This document shows positions 1 through 8,652 of a stretch of DNA of 64,000 nucleotides, piece by piece. The notes beneath the pieces are model-generated. The model searched no databases and was not told the origin of the DNA. It saw only the letters and a program-made list of their open reading frames with translations. The position numbers and the translations under genes were made by a program. Numbering within the stretch: position 1 is the stretch's first letter; the number at the start of each line of letters is the position of its first letter. This DNA is from Leptospira ryugenii. Its GTDB lineage: Bacteria > Spirochaetota > Leptospiria > Leptospirales > Leptospiraceae. The stretch lies in NCBI RefSeq assembly GCF_003114855.1, contig NZ_BFBB01000009.1, forward strand, positions 186,001 through 250,000. Reading direction: 5' to 3'.

Positions 1-2
1 CG

Positions 3-407
3 ATCCACCTTTATGGCAAAGACAGCCAATTGGGAAACCAAGCCATCATCACTGCCATCCTTAAAAAAAACCGACAAAAATCCTCCAAACCAACTGCCTA
101 TAAGGGAGAAGATTTAGGGAATGGGGATCGCTATTTGATCGGACAATTAGATAAGTACAAGATGTTGGCCACAGGCTATTTTAAAGGTGCAGAGCCTGGA
201 AATGGTTACACAGCCTCCACGCCACTCACTGTGGAAACCTTTACCAACCCATACTCTGGGGATGAGGCATCGGGAAAAATCAAACTCTTCGTTGCAACTA
301 AAGGGGCTTCGAGCTATAGACCTGTCACCGTTGAAAAAGAATCGGATGGGATTTGGAGAGCCAAGGAGTTTAGCTCTCTCTGTGTGGGCATGATGCCTCC
401 CAAATGA
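3..407 (+). CDS. C-terminal part of an uncharacterised protein, cut by the window edge
   Basis: The reading frame is open to base 3 with no stop, so the gene starts outside the window and only about 134 C-terminal residues are seen. The TTG at base 30 is internal and not a credible start. The segment contains GNGYTASTPLTV and ends in a compact SSLCVGMMPP motif after a YRPV stretch. This pattern reminds me of an uncharacterised exported-protein family, but I cannot name it with confidence. There are no membrane segments in the visible part. It is followed by 92 bases and then the SDR gene on the same strand, so it may or may not belong to that operon. Confidence 0.6.
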   Translation: MHLYGKDSQLGNQAIITAILKKNRQKSSKPTAYKGEDLGNGDRYLIGQLDKYKMLATGYFKGAEPGNGYTASTPLTVETFTNPYSGDEASGKIKLFVATKGASSYRPVTVEKESDGIWRAKEFSSLCVGMMPPK

Positions 408-499
408 AAAGAATCCCAAAAACAGTTTAAGTTTTCCTAGACCACAAATGAGGCAGAGAAGGAACATCCAATCTAGCTTCATTTGGGAGGTCATTCAAG

Positions 500-1294
500 A
501 TGAAAGACCCATGGGACAATAGGGTGGTGCTCATCACGGGGGCTTCGAGTGGGATCGGTGAGGCTCTCCTCAGGCAACTTGCAAAATCAAATAGTACCAT
601 CATTGCCATCGCAAGGCGTGCCGAACAAATCTCTTTACCTGAAGGTGCAAAGGCCCAATTGATCTCTCTCTCTGTTGACCTTCGTGATGAGGCATCGATC
701 CTAACAGCCATCCAAGAAATCAAGACAAAGGTAAAGCAAATTGACGTCATTTTTAATAACGCAGGGATCACTGCACATGGTCGCTTTGATGAAATCCAAA
801 TCAAGGTCTACCATGAAACCTTCGCGACAAATTTCTTTGGACCTATCTTACTGATCCAAGGTCTCTTGCCAGAACTAAAGAGAGGAAAAGGGATGGTGGT
901 GACAACATCTACTGTCTCTGCTCTGTATGGAATTCCTGGGCGAGCACCGTATTCTGCATCCAAAGCTGCTCTACATGCAGCCATGGAAGCGATGCGTATA
1001 GAATTGCGAGAAGAAGAGATCGGTGTCGCTTTGGTTTGTGTACCATATACAAAAACAGCATTGCGTACATCTGGACTTGGCCCCGATGGAAAGATTCTAG
1101 ATGAGGCACAAGCCAACCGCCCATTGATGAGCCCTGAAGAAGTAGCTGAGGCTCTCGTCCAGATTGCACGCAAAAAAAATTCTAGATTGGTGACCATTGA
1201 CAAAACAGGATTCTTTGTTAAGTGGATGAGAAATCTATCACCAAGCTTTTTAGAAAAAACTCTCTTTCGAAAACTTTATCATGACTTTCATTGA
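500..1294 (+). CDS. Short-chain dehydrogenase/reductase (SDR)
   Basis: A 264-residue classical SDR, the usual length for the family. The Rossmann nucleotide-binding motif TGASSGIG lies near residues 13-20, NNAG near residue 90, and the catalytic YSASK near residues 151-155 after a conserved Ser. It is therefore an NAD(P)H-dependent oxidoreductase; the substrate cannot be read from the sequence. The ATG is preceded by a good GGGAGG ribosome site at the right distance. It is 33 bases upstream of a DUF1295 membrane protein and then a cyclopropane-synthase-family enzyme, all on one strand. The context suggests a lipid substrate, which is inference only. Confidence 0.9.
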   Translation: MKDPWDNRVVLITGASSGIGEALLRQLAKSNSTIIAIARRAEQISLPEGAKAQLISLSVDLRDEASILTAIQEIKTKVKQIDVIFNNAGITAHGRFDEIQIKVYHETFATNFFGPILLIQGLLPELKRGKGMVVTTSTVSALYGIPGRAPYSASKAALHAAMEAMRIELREEEIGVALVCVPYTKTALRTSGLGPDGKILDEAQANRPLMSPEEVAEALVQIARKKNSRLVTIDKTGFFVKWMRNLSPSFLEKTLFRKLYHDFH

Positions 1295-1327
1295 TCCTTC
1301 TCTGTCTAAAAAGACAAAGAGGAAATT

Positions 1328-2119
1328 TTGGCAGTACAAATCCTTTCTGCGGTTTTATTTACCTTCTGTTTCATGAGCCTCATGTGGTTCTGGGGCAAAA
1401 CTAGAAATAATTATGGTGTGATCGATGTAGGATGGGCCCTGGTGATTGCAGGCATACTATCTATCATCACTGTTTTGGGTGACAGTTCACCTTTAGCGAA
1501 ACTTATTTTCCTAAGTCCCATTTGGATCTGGGCCATCCGACTGTCTGGGTATTTATATTGGACACGCATCCGGACAAACCATCCTGAAGACAAACGATAC
1601 GCTGATTTTAGAAAAGACTACGGTGACAAAGTGCACCAAAAATTCTTTACAAATGTTTTTCTTTTACAGGGCGGGCTTGCTCTGCTTTTAATTGGCCCTG
1701 CGATTGCTATGGAGTCTTGGTATCTTGTATCGATACAAGACTTCACCATCGGAGTGTATTTAGGTTGGGCTTTCTTTTGGATTGGTGTTATCGGAGAGGC
1801 TTTGGCTGACCAACAGCTGCATTCCTTTATTAGTGTGCCCGCTAACAAAGGGAAGGTGTGTAATGTCGGATTATGGCGATACACACGACACCCAAATTAT
1901 TTCTTTGAATGGTTTCTTTGGTTGGGGATAGCTCTGATACCGTTCCGAGGACCTGCACAGTGGATGACATTTGTAAGTCCTCTCGTGATGTTTATTTTGC
2001 TTCGTTTTATTTCCGGTGTGCCCTTTGCAGAGAGATATTCTCTAAAATCAAAAGGAGATCTTTTTGTAGCATACCAAAAAACAACAAACGCATTTTTCCC
2101 TTGGTTTCCAAAAAAATAA
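1328..2119 (+). CDS. DUF1295 membrane protein, steroid 5-alpha-reductase-like
   Basis: A 263-residue integral membrane protein with six or seven hydrophobic segments. The C-terminal signature GLWRYTRHPNYFFEW is typical of the DUF1295/steroid 5-alpha-reductase C-terminal and isoprenylcysteine methyltransferase-like superfamily, where it forms the cofactor pocket near the membrane surface. The start is TTG, preceded by an AAAGAGGAAA ribosome site. Members often sit beside cyclopropane-synthase-like genes, as here, where the next gene begins 19 bases later. A reductase acting on a membrane lipid intermediate is the likely role. The actual reaction is not established. Confidence 0.85.
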   Translation: MAVQILSAVLFTFCFMSLMWFWGKTRNNYGVIDVGWALVIAGILSIITVLGDSSPLAKLIFLSPIWIWAIRLSGYLYWTRIRTNHPEDKRYADFRKDYGDKVHQKFFTNVFLLQGGLALLLIGPAIAMESWYLVSIQDFTIGVYLGWAFFWIGVIGEALADQQLHSFISVPANKGKVCNVGLWRYTRHPNYFFEWFLWLGIALIPFRGPAQWMTFVSPLVMFILLRFISGVPFAERYSLKSKGDLFVAYQKTTNAFFPWFPKK

Positions 2120-2138
2120 AAAGGTTATTTGAACAAAG

Positions 2139-3167
2139 ATGAGTATTACTTCCTTACTTGAAAAAGATATTTTCCCTGATTGGTTGATTCGGTTTCGTAT
2201 TCGTCAACTTTTAGAGCTTCGCATCAAACAAGAAACAAAGCCCAATGCAGAATTGCAACTTTCACATAAGATTGATTATGTGAAAAATTTAAAAAATAGC
2301 CCAATTGCCACTCATACAAAGGATGCGAATGAGCAACATTATGAAGTGCCCAGTGAATTTTTTCAATATGTAATGGGCCCTAGAATGAAGTACTCATCTG
2401 GGTATTGGCCAAAGGCAGACACGAGTTTTGCGGAATCGGAAGAGGCTATGCTCAAACTGACAGTAGAACGAGCTCAGCTGAAGGATGGTATGAAGGTCTT
2501 GGATTTGGGTTGTGGTTGGGGATCTATCTCTCTTTACGTGGCTGAGAAATTTCCAAAATGTAAAGTGATCGGTGTATCCAATTCTAAAACACAAAAAGCA
2601 TTTATCGAAGCCCGAGCCAAAGAACGTAAATTAAAAAACGTTACCATCATCACCCAAGATATGAACGACTTCACAACCAAGGAAAAGTTCGATCGGATCA
2701 TTTCCGTTGAAATGCTTGAGCATATGAAAAATTATGAATCTCTTTTCGCCAAACTTTCCAAGTTTCTTGTGGCTGATGGAAAGTTTTTTGTGCATATTTT
2801 CACTCATAAAACATTCGCCTATCCTTTCGAGGTCATTGATGAAACGGATTGGATGGCGAAATATTTTTTCACTGGTGGACAGATGCCATCAGATGATTTG
2901 TTTTTGTACTTCCAAAAGGATTTTTTAATTGAAGACCATTGGAGGGTAAATGGAACCCATTATGCAAAAACAAGCGAAGCTTGGTATGAAAATCTATTAG
3001 CTAACAAAGATAAAATTATGCCTATCCTTGCAAAGACCTATGGCGAGTCCGAAAAAACAAAATGGTTTGTATATTGGAAGGTCTTTTTCCTTGCTTGTGC
3101 CGAACTTTGGGGCTACAAGCAAGGTGAGGAGTGGTTTGTGAGCCACTACCTATTCCGAAAGCGATGA
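2139..3167 (+). CDS. Cyclopropane-fatty-acyl-phospholipid synthase family methyltransferase
   Basis: A 342-residue SAM-dependent methyltransferase of the CFA synthase family. It has the family-typical HYEVPSEFF segment near residue 67 and the SAM-binding motif VLDLGCGWGS near residue 120. The family transfers a methylene or methyl group from SAM to double bonds of phospholipid acyl chains. It is slightly shorter than E. coli Cfa (about 380 residues), lacking part of the N-terminal region, as in many tailing-type homologues. Its 3' end overlaps the oppositely oriented helicase gene by 22 bases. It probably works with the two preceding genes on acyl chains, but whether the product is a cyclopropane or a methyl branch cannot be told. 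Confidence 0.88.
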   Translation: MSITSLLEKDIFPDWLIRFRIRQLLELRIKQETKPNAELQLSHKIDYVKNLKNSPIATHTKDANEQHYEVPSEFFQYVMGPRMKYSSGYWPKADTSFAESEEAMLKLTVERAQLKDGMKVLDLGCGWGSISLYVAEKFPKCKVIGVSNSKTQKAFIEARAKERKLKNVTIITQDMNDFTTKEKFDRIISVEMLEHMKNYESLFAKLSKFLVADGKFFVHIFTHKTFAYPFEVIDETDWMAKYFFTGGQMPSDDLFLYFQKDFLIEDHWRVNGTHYAKTSEAWYENLLANKDKIMPILAKTYGESEKTKWFVYWKVFFLACAELWGYKQGEEWFVSHYLFRKR

Positions 3168-4684
3168 GTTTTACCCTTGGCACCAGGTTTTGCGCCTGGT
3201 GCTGATTTTTTTGCCCGCGCTCCAGGTTTCGAAGATTTTGCTTCTGAGCGTTCGGATCTCTCTGATGGTTCTCGTCGCGGAGAATCACTTCGGCTTGGCC
3301 TTTTTTCACCTCTCCCCTTTTTCTTATCTCTGCTAGGTGGGGTTTCTGACCATTCGTTGGCCGATCGTCCTATTTTTTCGGGTCCACTCACTCGGCTTGC
3401 TTCCAAAATTTGACTCAATACTTTAAGGTTCACGACGTCTGCTTCTTCGAGATCATAGAGTTTATCCAAAACAGACTGTGCATCCGCATTGATTTCAGTT
3501 TCGAGAATCTTCAGGATAAAGTCCTTTTGCCTTTTGTCCTGCACGTCCTTTTTTGTGGGGAGTGTGCCAATGCTTAGGCCTGTTCCTGAAGAATTTTTCA
3601 ATCGAAGTAAGGCTCTTGACTCTCTCGTTGTCACAAGAGTGATTGCCTTTCCTGATTTCCCAGCTCTTCCTGTTCGACCTATACGATGGGTATAACTTTC
3701 GCTATCGAAAGGAAGATGAAAATTGATCACCAAAGAAAGGTCTTTGACATCAAGTCCTCTTGCAGCTACGTCCGTTGCTACCAGAATCTTGATTTGGCCT
3801 GCATGTAGGCTTTTTAGAACTGACTCTCTCTGTTTTTGAGAAAGATCACCATGCAAAGCTTCTACTGAATAATTTTTGAATGCAAGAGTGGTCTTTAAAT
3901 CATCCGCTTCCTTTTTTGTCTTTGTAAAAACGATAGCCTTAAACGGATTTTCATAGTCCAAAATTCTAACAACGGCTAGATCTCTTTCTTGTTCTTCGAT
4001 AATATAGTAGACTTGTTCGATATTTTTTGCCTGTTTTTCCGTCACAGCAATTTTAATATGCGCTGGGTGCTGGAGGTACTGGTTCGCTAATTTTTTGATC
4101 CCTTCTGGCATTGTAGCAGAGAAAAGAAGAGTTTGTCTTTGTTTTGGTAAAAATTGAAAGATAGATTCAATATCTTCCAAAAATCCCATATCCAACATTT
4201 CATCGGCTTCATCTAAGATGACCATGGACGGATGGAAGTTTTTCAACTCTTTGGACTTTAGTAAGTCAAGTAGTCTTCCAGGTGTGGCAACTGCAACCTG
4301 GGAACCTTTCGCGACTTGGGTGATTTGTTTGGAGTAGGAACTACCACCATAAATGGTAGTGGTTCTGATCCCAAGGTGTTTGCCTAGTTTATAAAGCTCA
4401 TCTGATACTTGTAAAGCGAGCTCTCTTGTGGGTGTCAATACAAGAACTTGCATCCCTGCTTCAGGCTTAATTTTATTTAAACAGGGAAGTCCATACGCTG
4501 CAGTCTTTCCTGTCCCGGTTTGGGCTTGTGCAATAATGTCTTTACCTTCTAAAACGAGAGGAATGGCTTTTTCTTGGATGGGGCTTGGTGTTTGGAATCC
4601 GGCTTCTTCAATGCCTTTGAGTAAATCTTCTTTAAATCCAAAGTCTTGGAATTTGGTCACCGTATCGGTGCTTGCGTGAATCAT
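3146..4684 (-). CDS. DEAD-box ATP-dependent RNA helicase
   Basis: A 512-residue DEAD-box helicase. Visible motifs in order are the F..GF Q-motif region with PSPIQ (about 34-38), Walker A AQTGTGKT (54-61), PTRELA (85-90), TPGR, DEAD (158-161), SAT (179-181) and HRIGRTGR in the second RecA domain. The last 80-90 residues are rich in Arg, Lys, Ser and Pro, a disordered RNA-binding tail as in CshA/DeaD/RhlE types. It probably remodels mRNA or ribosome-assembly RNA. The terminal HRFRNR codons overlap the CFA gene tail-to-tail, so both transcripts would be antisense to each other at their 3' ends. Confidence 0.95.
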   Translation of the reverse strand: MIHASTDTVTKFQDFGFKEDLLKGIEEAGFQTPSPIQEKAIPLVLEGKDIIAQAQTGTGKTAAYGLPCLNKIKPEAGMQVLVLTPTRELALQVSDELYKLGKHLGIRTTTIYGGSSYSKQITQVAKGSQVAVATPGRLLDLLKSKELKNFHPSMVILDEADEMLDMGFLEDIESIFQFLPKQRQTLLFSATMPEGIKKLANQYLQHPAHIKIAVTEKQAKNIEQVYYIIEEQERDLAVVRILDYENPFKAIVFTKTKKEADDLKTTLAFKNYSVEALHGDLSQKQRESVLKSLHAGQIKILVATDVAARGLDVKDLSLVINFHLPFDSESYTHRIGRTGRAGKSGKAITLVTTRESRALLRLKNSSGTGLSIGTLPTKKDVQDKRQKDFILKILETEINADAQSVLDKLYDLEEADVVNLKVLSQILEASRVSGPEKIGRSANEWSETPPSRDKKKGRGEKRPSRSDSPRREPSERSERSEAKSSKPGARAKKSAPGAKPGAKGKTHRFRNR

Positions 4685-4777
4685 ATGAAATAGGATACGA
4701 TAAAAAAATGGCCTAGGAAAGAAAGGGAAAAAATAAGAATAGGAGGTCCCTTGCGGTCTAATAGGAGAGGTTGGACG

Positions 4778-5320
4778 ATGAAGATTTTACTCTTGTTTCT
4801 GCTTTTTCAATTATTTCACTGTGGAGCTGCGAAGAATTCTATGCCAAGATCATCTGAATATTCCGTAAACGATATATCGCAAAAATTTTCGAAACCAAAG
4901 AATTTGGAAGCTCGATTGACGAGACTCCAGTACGAGGTGACACAAAATGATGAGACAGAACCAGCCTTCCAAAATGAATACTGGAACCACCACGAAGAAG
5001 GTATCTATGTGGATATCGTTTCCGGAGAACCACTCTTTAGCTCTCGAGATAAGTTTGATTCTGGAACAGGCTGGCCAAGTTTCACACAACCTTTGGTAAA
5101 AGAGTTGGTTATAGAAAAATCAGACTATAGCTATGGAATGAAACGAGTGGAAGTCAGAAGTAAGATCGCAAACTCACACCTTGGCCATGTTTTTGATGAC
5201 GGACCTAGGCCAACGGGGTTACGTTATTGCATTAATTCTGCCTCAATCAAATTTATCCCAAAAGATAAACTAAAGGAAACTGGCTATCCAGAGTTTTTAT
5301 CTGAATTCGGTCTTAAGTAG
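4778..5320 (+). CDS. msrB: Peptide-methionine (R)-S-oxide reductase, probable lipoprotein
   Basis: An MsrB-family protein that reduces methionine-R-sulfoxide. The family motif GWPSF and the region [11 protein letters not shown] are present, and the catalytic cysteine lies in [11 protein letters not shown]. The two CxxC zinc pairs of many MsrB proteins are missing, placing it in the zinc-free group. I prefer the ATG at 4778 (180 residues), because AGGAGAGG lies 7 bases upstream and a hydrophobic signal with Cys15 follows, suggesting an envelope lipoprotein. The -1 residue of that lipobox is His, which is unusual. A TTG at 4751 with AGGAGG in front is the alternative start. It is divergent from the helicase. 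Confidence 0.88.
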   Translation: MKILLLFLLFQLFHCGAAKNSMPRSSEYSVNDISQKFSKPKNLEARLTRLQYEVTQNDETEPAFQNEYWNHHEEGIYVDIVSGEPLFSSRDKFDSGTGWPSFTQPLVKELVIEKSDYSYGMKRVEVRSKIANSHLGHVFDDGPRPTGLRYCINSASIKFIPKDKLKETGYPEFLSEFGLK

Positions 5321-5325
5321 CAAAC

Positions 5326-6114
5326 TTAATAGTTGAGTAAAAACTCTTCATCTTTGCGAAGCGCTATCAATTTGTAACGAAGTTCATAGATTTCATCGCG
5401 GTTGATTTCGCGCTTCCATCTAGCCTCCTGTTTTAACTTTGCCAATCTCTCATGCACGCCTAACATTTCCAATGTGTTCTCGTCCATTTCATTCTTGTAC
5501 AAGGTTTTGAATAGTTTTCCCATTTGGCTCGGAACATCCATTTTAATGAGCTCCACTAGGCTAAGATCCGCTATGTGTTGTACAGCCCAGACATGTAAAC
5601 TGAGTGTGCAGATCCTTTCTAATTGTGAAATCTCGTCCTTCACACCTCGGCTAGTCTGTTGTTTAAAAAAGCGAATGCGCCTTTCCAGATAGGAAATCAA
5701 ATCTTGCGCTCGGATCTCTTTGGTTTTGACGGACCGCCATTCTTTTTGTAAATCTTCCCAAATCCCTTCTCCATAAAAAACGGAGGCTTGTTCAAGAAGT
5801 TGGATACAACTAGGTTCAAAGATTTTCATTCTAAGGCGAAGAGACTCACTGTCTCCTGCAATCATATTTACTGGCGCCACAACTTCTAACTGTTGTAAAA
5901 TTTGGGATACCCGTTCAATAAAGGAGGGTTTCATTTGGTCTGTAGAATGGGCCAAAAGATAAAAATTCAGATCAGAATCTTTATGGAAGTCTCCTCTCTC
6001 TCGTGAGCCATAGAATAAGATTTGGAATGGTTTGTGAGTAGAAATGAATTCGAGTTCGTCTAAAACTTTTGCGTATAGAATTGGATTTAATGCTTCGTAT
6101 TCTGCCATAATCAC
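5326..6114 (-). CDS. Nucleotidyltransferase-domain protein
   Basis: A 262-residue protein with a minimal nucleotidyltransferase signature near the N-terminus: YGSRERGDFHKDSDLNFYLL, the GS-x10-DxD arrangement used to bind Mg-NTP. The rest is helical, resembling the substrate-binding half of kanamycin-nucleotidyltransferase-like or MNT-type proteins. The target is unknown. The start is GTG at 6114, which overlaps the stop of the upstream 68-residue gene by four bases, so the two are translationally coupled. An in-frame ATG lies two codons later. The pair could be a HEPN/MNT-like module, but the partner here shows no HEPN Rx4-6H motif. Confidence 0.75.
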   Translation of the reverse strand: MIMAEYEALNPILYAKVLDELEFISTHKPFQILFYGSRERGDFHKDSDLNFYLLAHSTDQMKPSFIERVSQILQQLEVVAPVNMIAGDSESLRLRMKIFEPSCIQLLEQASVFYGEGIWEDLQKEWRSVKTKEIRAQDLISYLERRIRFFKQQTSRGVKDEISQLERICTLSLHVWAVQHIADLSLVELIKMDVPSQMGKLFKTLYKNEMDENTLEMLGVHERLAKLKQEARWKREINRDEIYELRYKLIALRKDEEFLLNY

Positions 6115-6317
6115 TCGAAGAATAATTTCATTCTCGACAAGTTATCGAGTATAGCTTTAAATGCGCGATCTCTTTCTTCCGTACCAGGGAATGGTAAGGT
6201 TTTGACGTTGTTTAGATCTTGGTAGATGATTTCAATGTTAGGTTGGGATGGGGTCTTTTTGATAGAGGCAATGTAGTCTAGATTGATCACTTCGGATTCG
6301 CCGAGTTTAAGCCACAT
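6111..6317 (-). CDS. Small conserved-looking protein (68 residues)
   Basis: A 68-residue protein of unknown function, MWLKLGESEVINLDYIAS at the N-terminus and predicted mixed alpha/beta. The ATG is preceded by a GGAGGGA ribosome site. Its stop overlaps the start of the nucleotidyltransferase gene (GTGA), which argues for co-translation and a functional link. It reads like the small single-domain proteins with a beta-hairpin followed by a C-terminal helix. I do not recognise a family motif. Confidence 0.65.
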   Translation of the reverse strand: MWLKLGESEVINLDYIASIKKTPSQPNIEIIYQDLNNVKTLPFPGTEERDRAFKAILDNLSRMKLFFE

Positions 6318-6421
6318 GTTTCCCTCCAGTCACACTCAATCTAGGTGAGACCGAGGAATTTGACGAATCTTTTTTCTCTCCATTCGACTGAAATTTAGCT
6401 GCGGAATTTGATCTAAAAGAC

Positions 6422-6940
6422 TCAAAACAGAGTCAATGTATCTTTGATTAAATTGTGTAGGTCTCGTGCTAGGCTGTCCCATTCCGTTGGCTGCAGATCA
6501 TTGGAAGTGTGAAAGATTAGGGTAGAGCCATTGTATTCCCATTCCCATAAAACCTCAAAATAACCTGGTTTTTTTGGATTTGCGTAGAAACTGACAGGGA
6601 TACTGTATTGTTTCCAACTTACATAAATAACCCGCTTTCTCGGACCCAATCGGTTAAATATTGAATCTTGGGTATAACGATTAAAATCTTTGATCCCATA
6701 CACATCTATTTCACAAAGAGTAGAGCAATCACCTAGAAATTGTATGCGATAATGAACTCCATTTTCAGGAAGTGAGTCAGCCGCTAGCAAGCGATAGGCG
6801 GAATTTGGTTTCCAATAAGCATCATAGCTCAGCCTTAGCCCAAGGGATGACTCATTTGTCTGGGTTTCCTTTTTTACCGAGATTTCCTTGGACTTACACT
6901 CAAAGAAAAACATACAGAGAATCAGAAGCAGTGCTTTCAT
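6422..6940 (-). CDS. Hypothetical lipoprotein
   Basis: A protein of about 172 residues from the ATG at 6940 with a short hydrophobic N-terminus and a Cys at the end of it followed by KSKE, giving a lipoprotein-like signal; the residue before the Cys is Glu, which is not a standard lipobox. A TTG nine codons upstream is an alternative start and would overlap the aminomutase gene. The mature part has two further cysteines (STLCEI region) and many aromatic residues. No family is recognised. It lies immediately downstream of the radical SAM gene on the same strand and may be read from the same transcript. Confidence 0.6.
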   Translation of the reverse strand: MKALLLILCMFFFECKSKEISVKKETQTNESSLGLRLSYDAYWKPNSAYRLLAADSLPENGVHYRIQFLGDCSTLCEIDVYGIKDFNRYTQDSIFNRLGPRKRVIYVSWKQYSIPVSFYANPKKPGYFEVLWEWEYNGSTLIFHTSNDLQPTEWDSLARDLHNLIKDTLTLF

Positions 6941-6950
6941 TTGATTTGAA

Positions 6951-8015
6951 TCAATGGGAGACTTCAAAAGGAATGCCTCGGTAGTTTTGGAATTTGTATT
7001 TTCCGTCTTTTTCTTCTATATAGTATTGTGGGGTCAAGGGAACCTTCCCACCGCCACCTGTTAAATCCTTTACATAGAGCGGTTGGCAGATACCTGATTG
7101 TTTTCCGCGGAGTTCTGTCATGATCTGCATCCCACGCTCCATTGGCACCACAAATCCATGGCTTCCGTAGACTTCGTCACATTGGTGCAGATAATATGGC
7201 TTGATACCTACTTTCACCAAACGATAGTTCAACTCTTCCAAAACCTTACTATTATCATTGATGCCTTTTAAAAGAACAGATTGGTTTAAGACCATGACAT
7301 GTCCTTTTTTGATCAGCTTTTCAATCGAGGACGCAGCTAATTCTGTAATTTCTTTGGGATGATTGAAATGTGTAACGACAAAGAGAGGAAAGTGAGTTGA
7401 TAGCACCTCACAGAGTTCATCTGTAATCCGCATCGGGAGTGTGACCGGGTAACGAGTATGAATGCGTATTTGATTGATGTGCGGGATAGTTTTCAATTCC
7501 TTTAAAATCCAATCGAGTTGGTTCTCAGAGAGAGTCAAAGGATCGCCGCCCGATAGGATAACTTCCCGAATCTCTTTTTGGGTGCGAAAGTATTCCAAAG
7601 CCAATTCCCAATCGGAGCGGTGTGGGGTTTCCAATGAATCCGAGACTTTCCGTTTTCTCGTACAAAAGCGGCAGTACACTGCGCACACATGAGAGAGATA
7701 CCAAAGTGCTCGGTCAGGATACCGATGGGTTACTCCTTTCACGGGCATATGGGATTCTTCCGCCAAGGGATCTTCCACTTCGTTTGGTTTTCGAAGCAGT
7801 TCCTCTGGCCTTGGGATGGCCTGCTTTCTGATAGGGCAATCTGGGTCCTCGGGATCAATGAGTGAAAGGTAATAAGGGCTCAAGCTAAAGCTGAACACAC
7901 GATTGGCTTCGGAAAAAGCAGACCGTTCCGACTCGGTCAAAGTGACTTTGCTAGAAAGTTCGTCCAGAGTTTGAATCCGGTTTTGCATTTGCCATTTCCA
8001 GTCCAACCAAGCCAT
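6951..8015 (-). CDS. epmB: EpmB-type lysine 2,3-aminomutase (radical SAM)
   Basis: A 354-residue KamA/EpmB-family radical SAM enzyme. The cluster-binding CxxxCxxC is Cys111, Cys115 and Cys118 (CAVYCRFC), followed by the SGGDPL motif. Catabolic lysine 2,3-aminomutases are usually longer (about 410 residues), while E. coli EpmB is about 342, so length favours EpmB. EpmB converts a lysine to (R)-beta-lysine for attachment to elongation factor P. The divergent neighbour 69 bases away is efp itself, carrying the modifiable lysine. Function is therefore well supported by context, but the partner ligase EpmA is not in this window. The gene symbol is tentative. Confidence 0.85.
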   Translation of the reverse strand: MAWLDWKWQMQNRIQTLDELSSKVTLTESERSAFSEANRVFSFSLSPYYLSLIDPEDPDCPIRKQAIPRPEELLRKPNEVEDPLAEESHMPVKGVTHRYPDRALWYLSHVCAVYCRFCTRKRKVSDSLETPHRSDWELALEYFRTQKEIREVILSGGDPLTLSENQLDWILKELKTIPHINQIRIHTRYPVTLPMRITDELCEVLSTHFPLFVVTHFNHPKEITELAASSIEKLIKKGHVMVLNQSVLLKGINDNSKVLEELNYRLVKVGIKPYYLHQCDEVYGSHGFVVPMERGMQIMTELRGKQSGICQPLYVKDLTGGGGKVPLTPQYYIEEKDGKYKFQNYRGIPFEVSH

Positions 8016-8083
8016 AACTTAATGCCATAGTTGGATTGACACTTCTCCTAGTCCCTCGGATTTTGTTTCCGAGCATTGAAAAT

Positions 8084-8650
8084 ATGACATTAGGCATTAC
8101 AGAAGTAAAAAAAGGCATGATTCTCAAGATTGAGAATGAGCTCTATTCGGTTGTTAAATCTGAGTTTGTGAACCCAGGCAAGGGCTCCGCTTTCATTCGT
8201 ACAAAACTTAAAAATATCGTCCGCGATTCTAGCATTGAAAGAACTTTCAAAGCGGCAGAAAAACTTGAAAGTGTGGAATTGGACAAAAGAAAAATGCAGT
8301 ACTGCTACGCAGATGGCGATGACATCATTTTTATGGATGTCAATGACTTTGAACAGATTCCAGTTTCCATGGATTATGTTGAGGACATCCTCCCTTTTAT
8401 GAAAGAGGAGACACAGGTTGAAGTGTCCTTTTATGAAGACAAACCAATCGGAGTGACACCTCCAAACTTTGCCGTTTTAGAAGTTACCTATGCGGAAGAT
8501 GGTCTTAAGGGCGATACGACAGGCCTTGCTCTCAAACGAGTCACTGTGGAAACGGGCGGAGAGGTGAACGTTCCGATTTTTATCAAACAAGGTGATATGG
8601 TGAAAATCGATCTCCGAGACCTTACCTACGTGGAGAGGGTAAATAAATAG
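8084..8650 (+). CDS. efp: Elongation factor P
   Basis: From the ATG at 8084 the protein is 188 residues, exactly the usual EF-P length; an upstream TTG at 8036 would add 16 untypical residues. The N-terminal KOW-like domain carries PGKG with Lys33, the position post-translationally modified in the E. coli type, followed by two OB-type domains. EF-P enters the ribosomal E site and relieves stalling at consecutive prolines. A lysine at this position fits beta-lysylation, and an EpmB-type gene lies divergently next door. The ribosome site is weak. mtnB follows after 2 bases. Confidence 0.97.
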   Translation: MTLGITEVKKGMILKIENELYSVVKSEFVNPGKGSAFIRTKLKNIVRDSSIERTFKAAEKLESVELDKRKMQYCYADGDDIIFMDVNDFEQIPVSMDYVEDILPFMKEETQVEVSFYEDKPIGVTPPNFAVLEVTYAEDGLKGDTTGLALKRVTVETGGEVNVPIFIKQGDMVKIDLRDLTYVERVNK

Positions 8651-8652
8651 TC

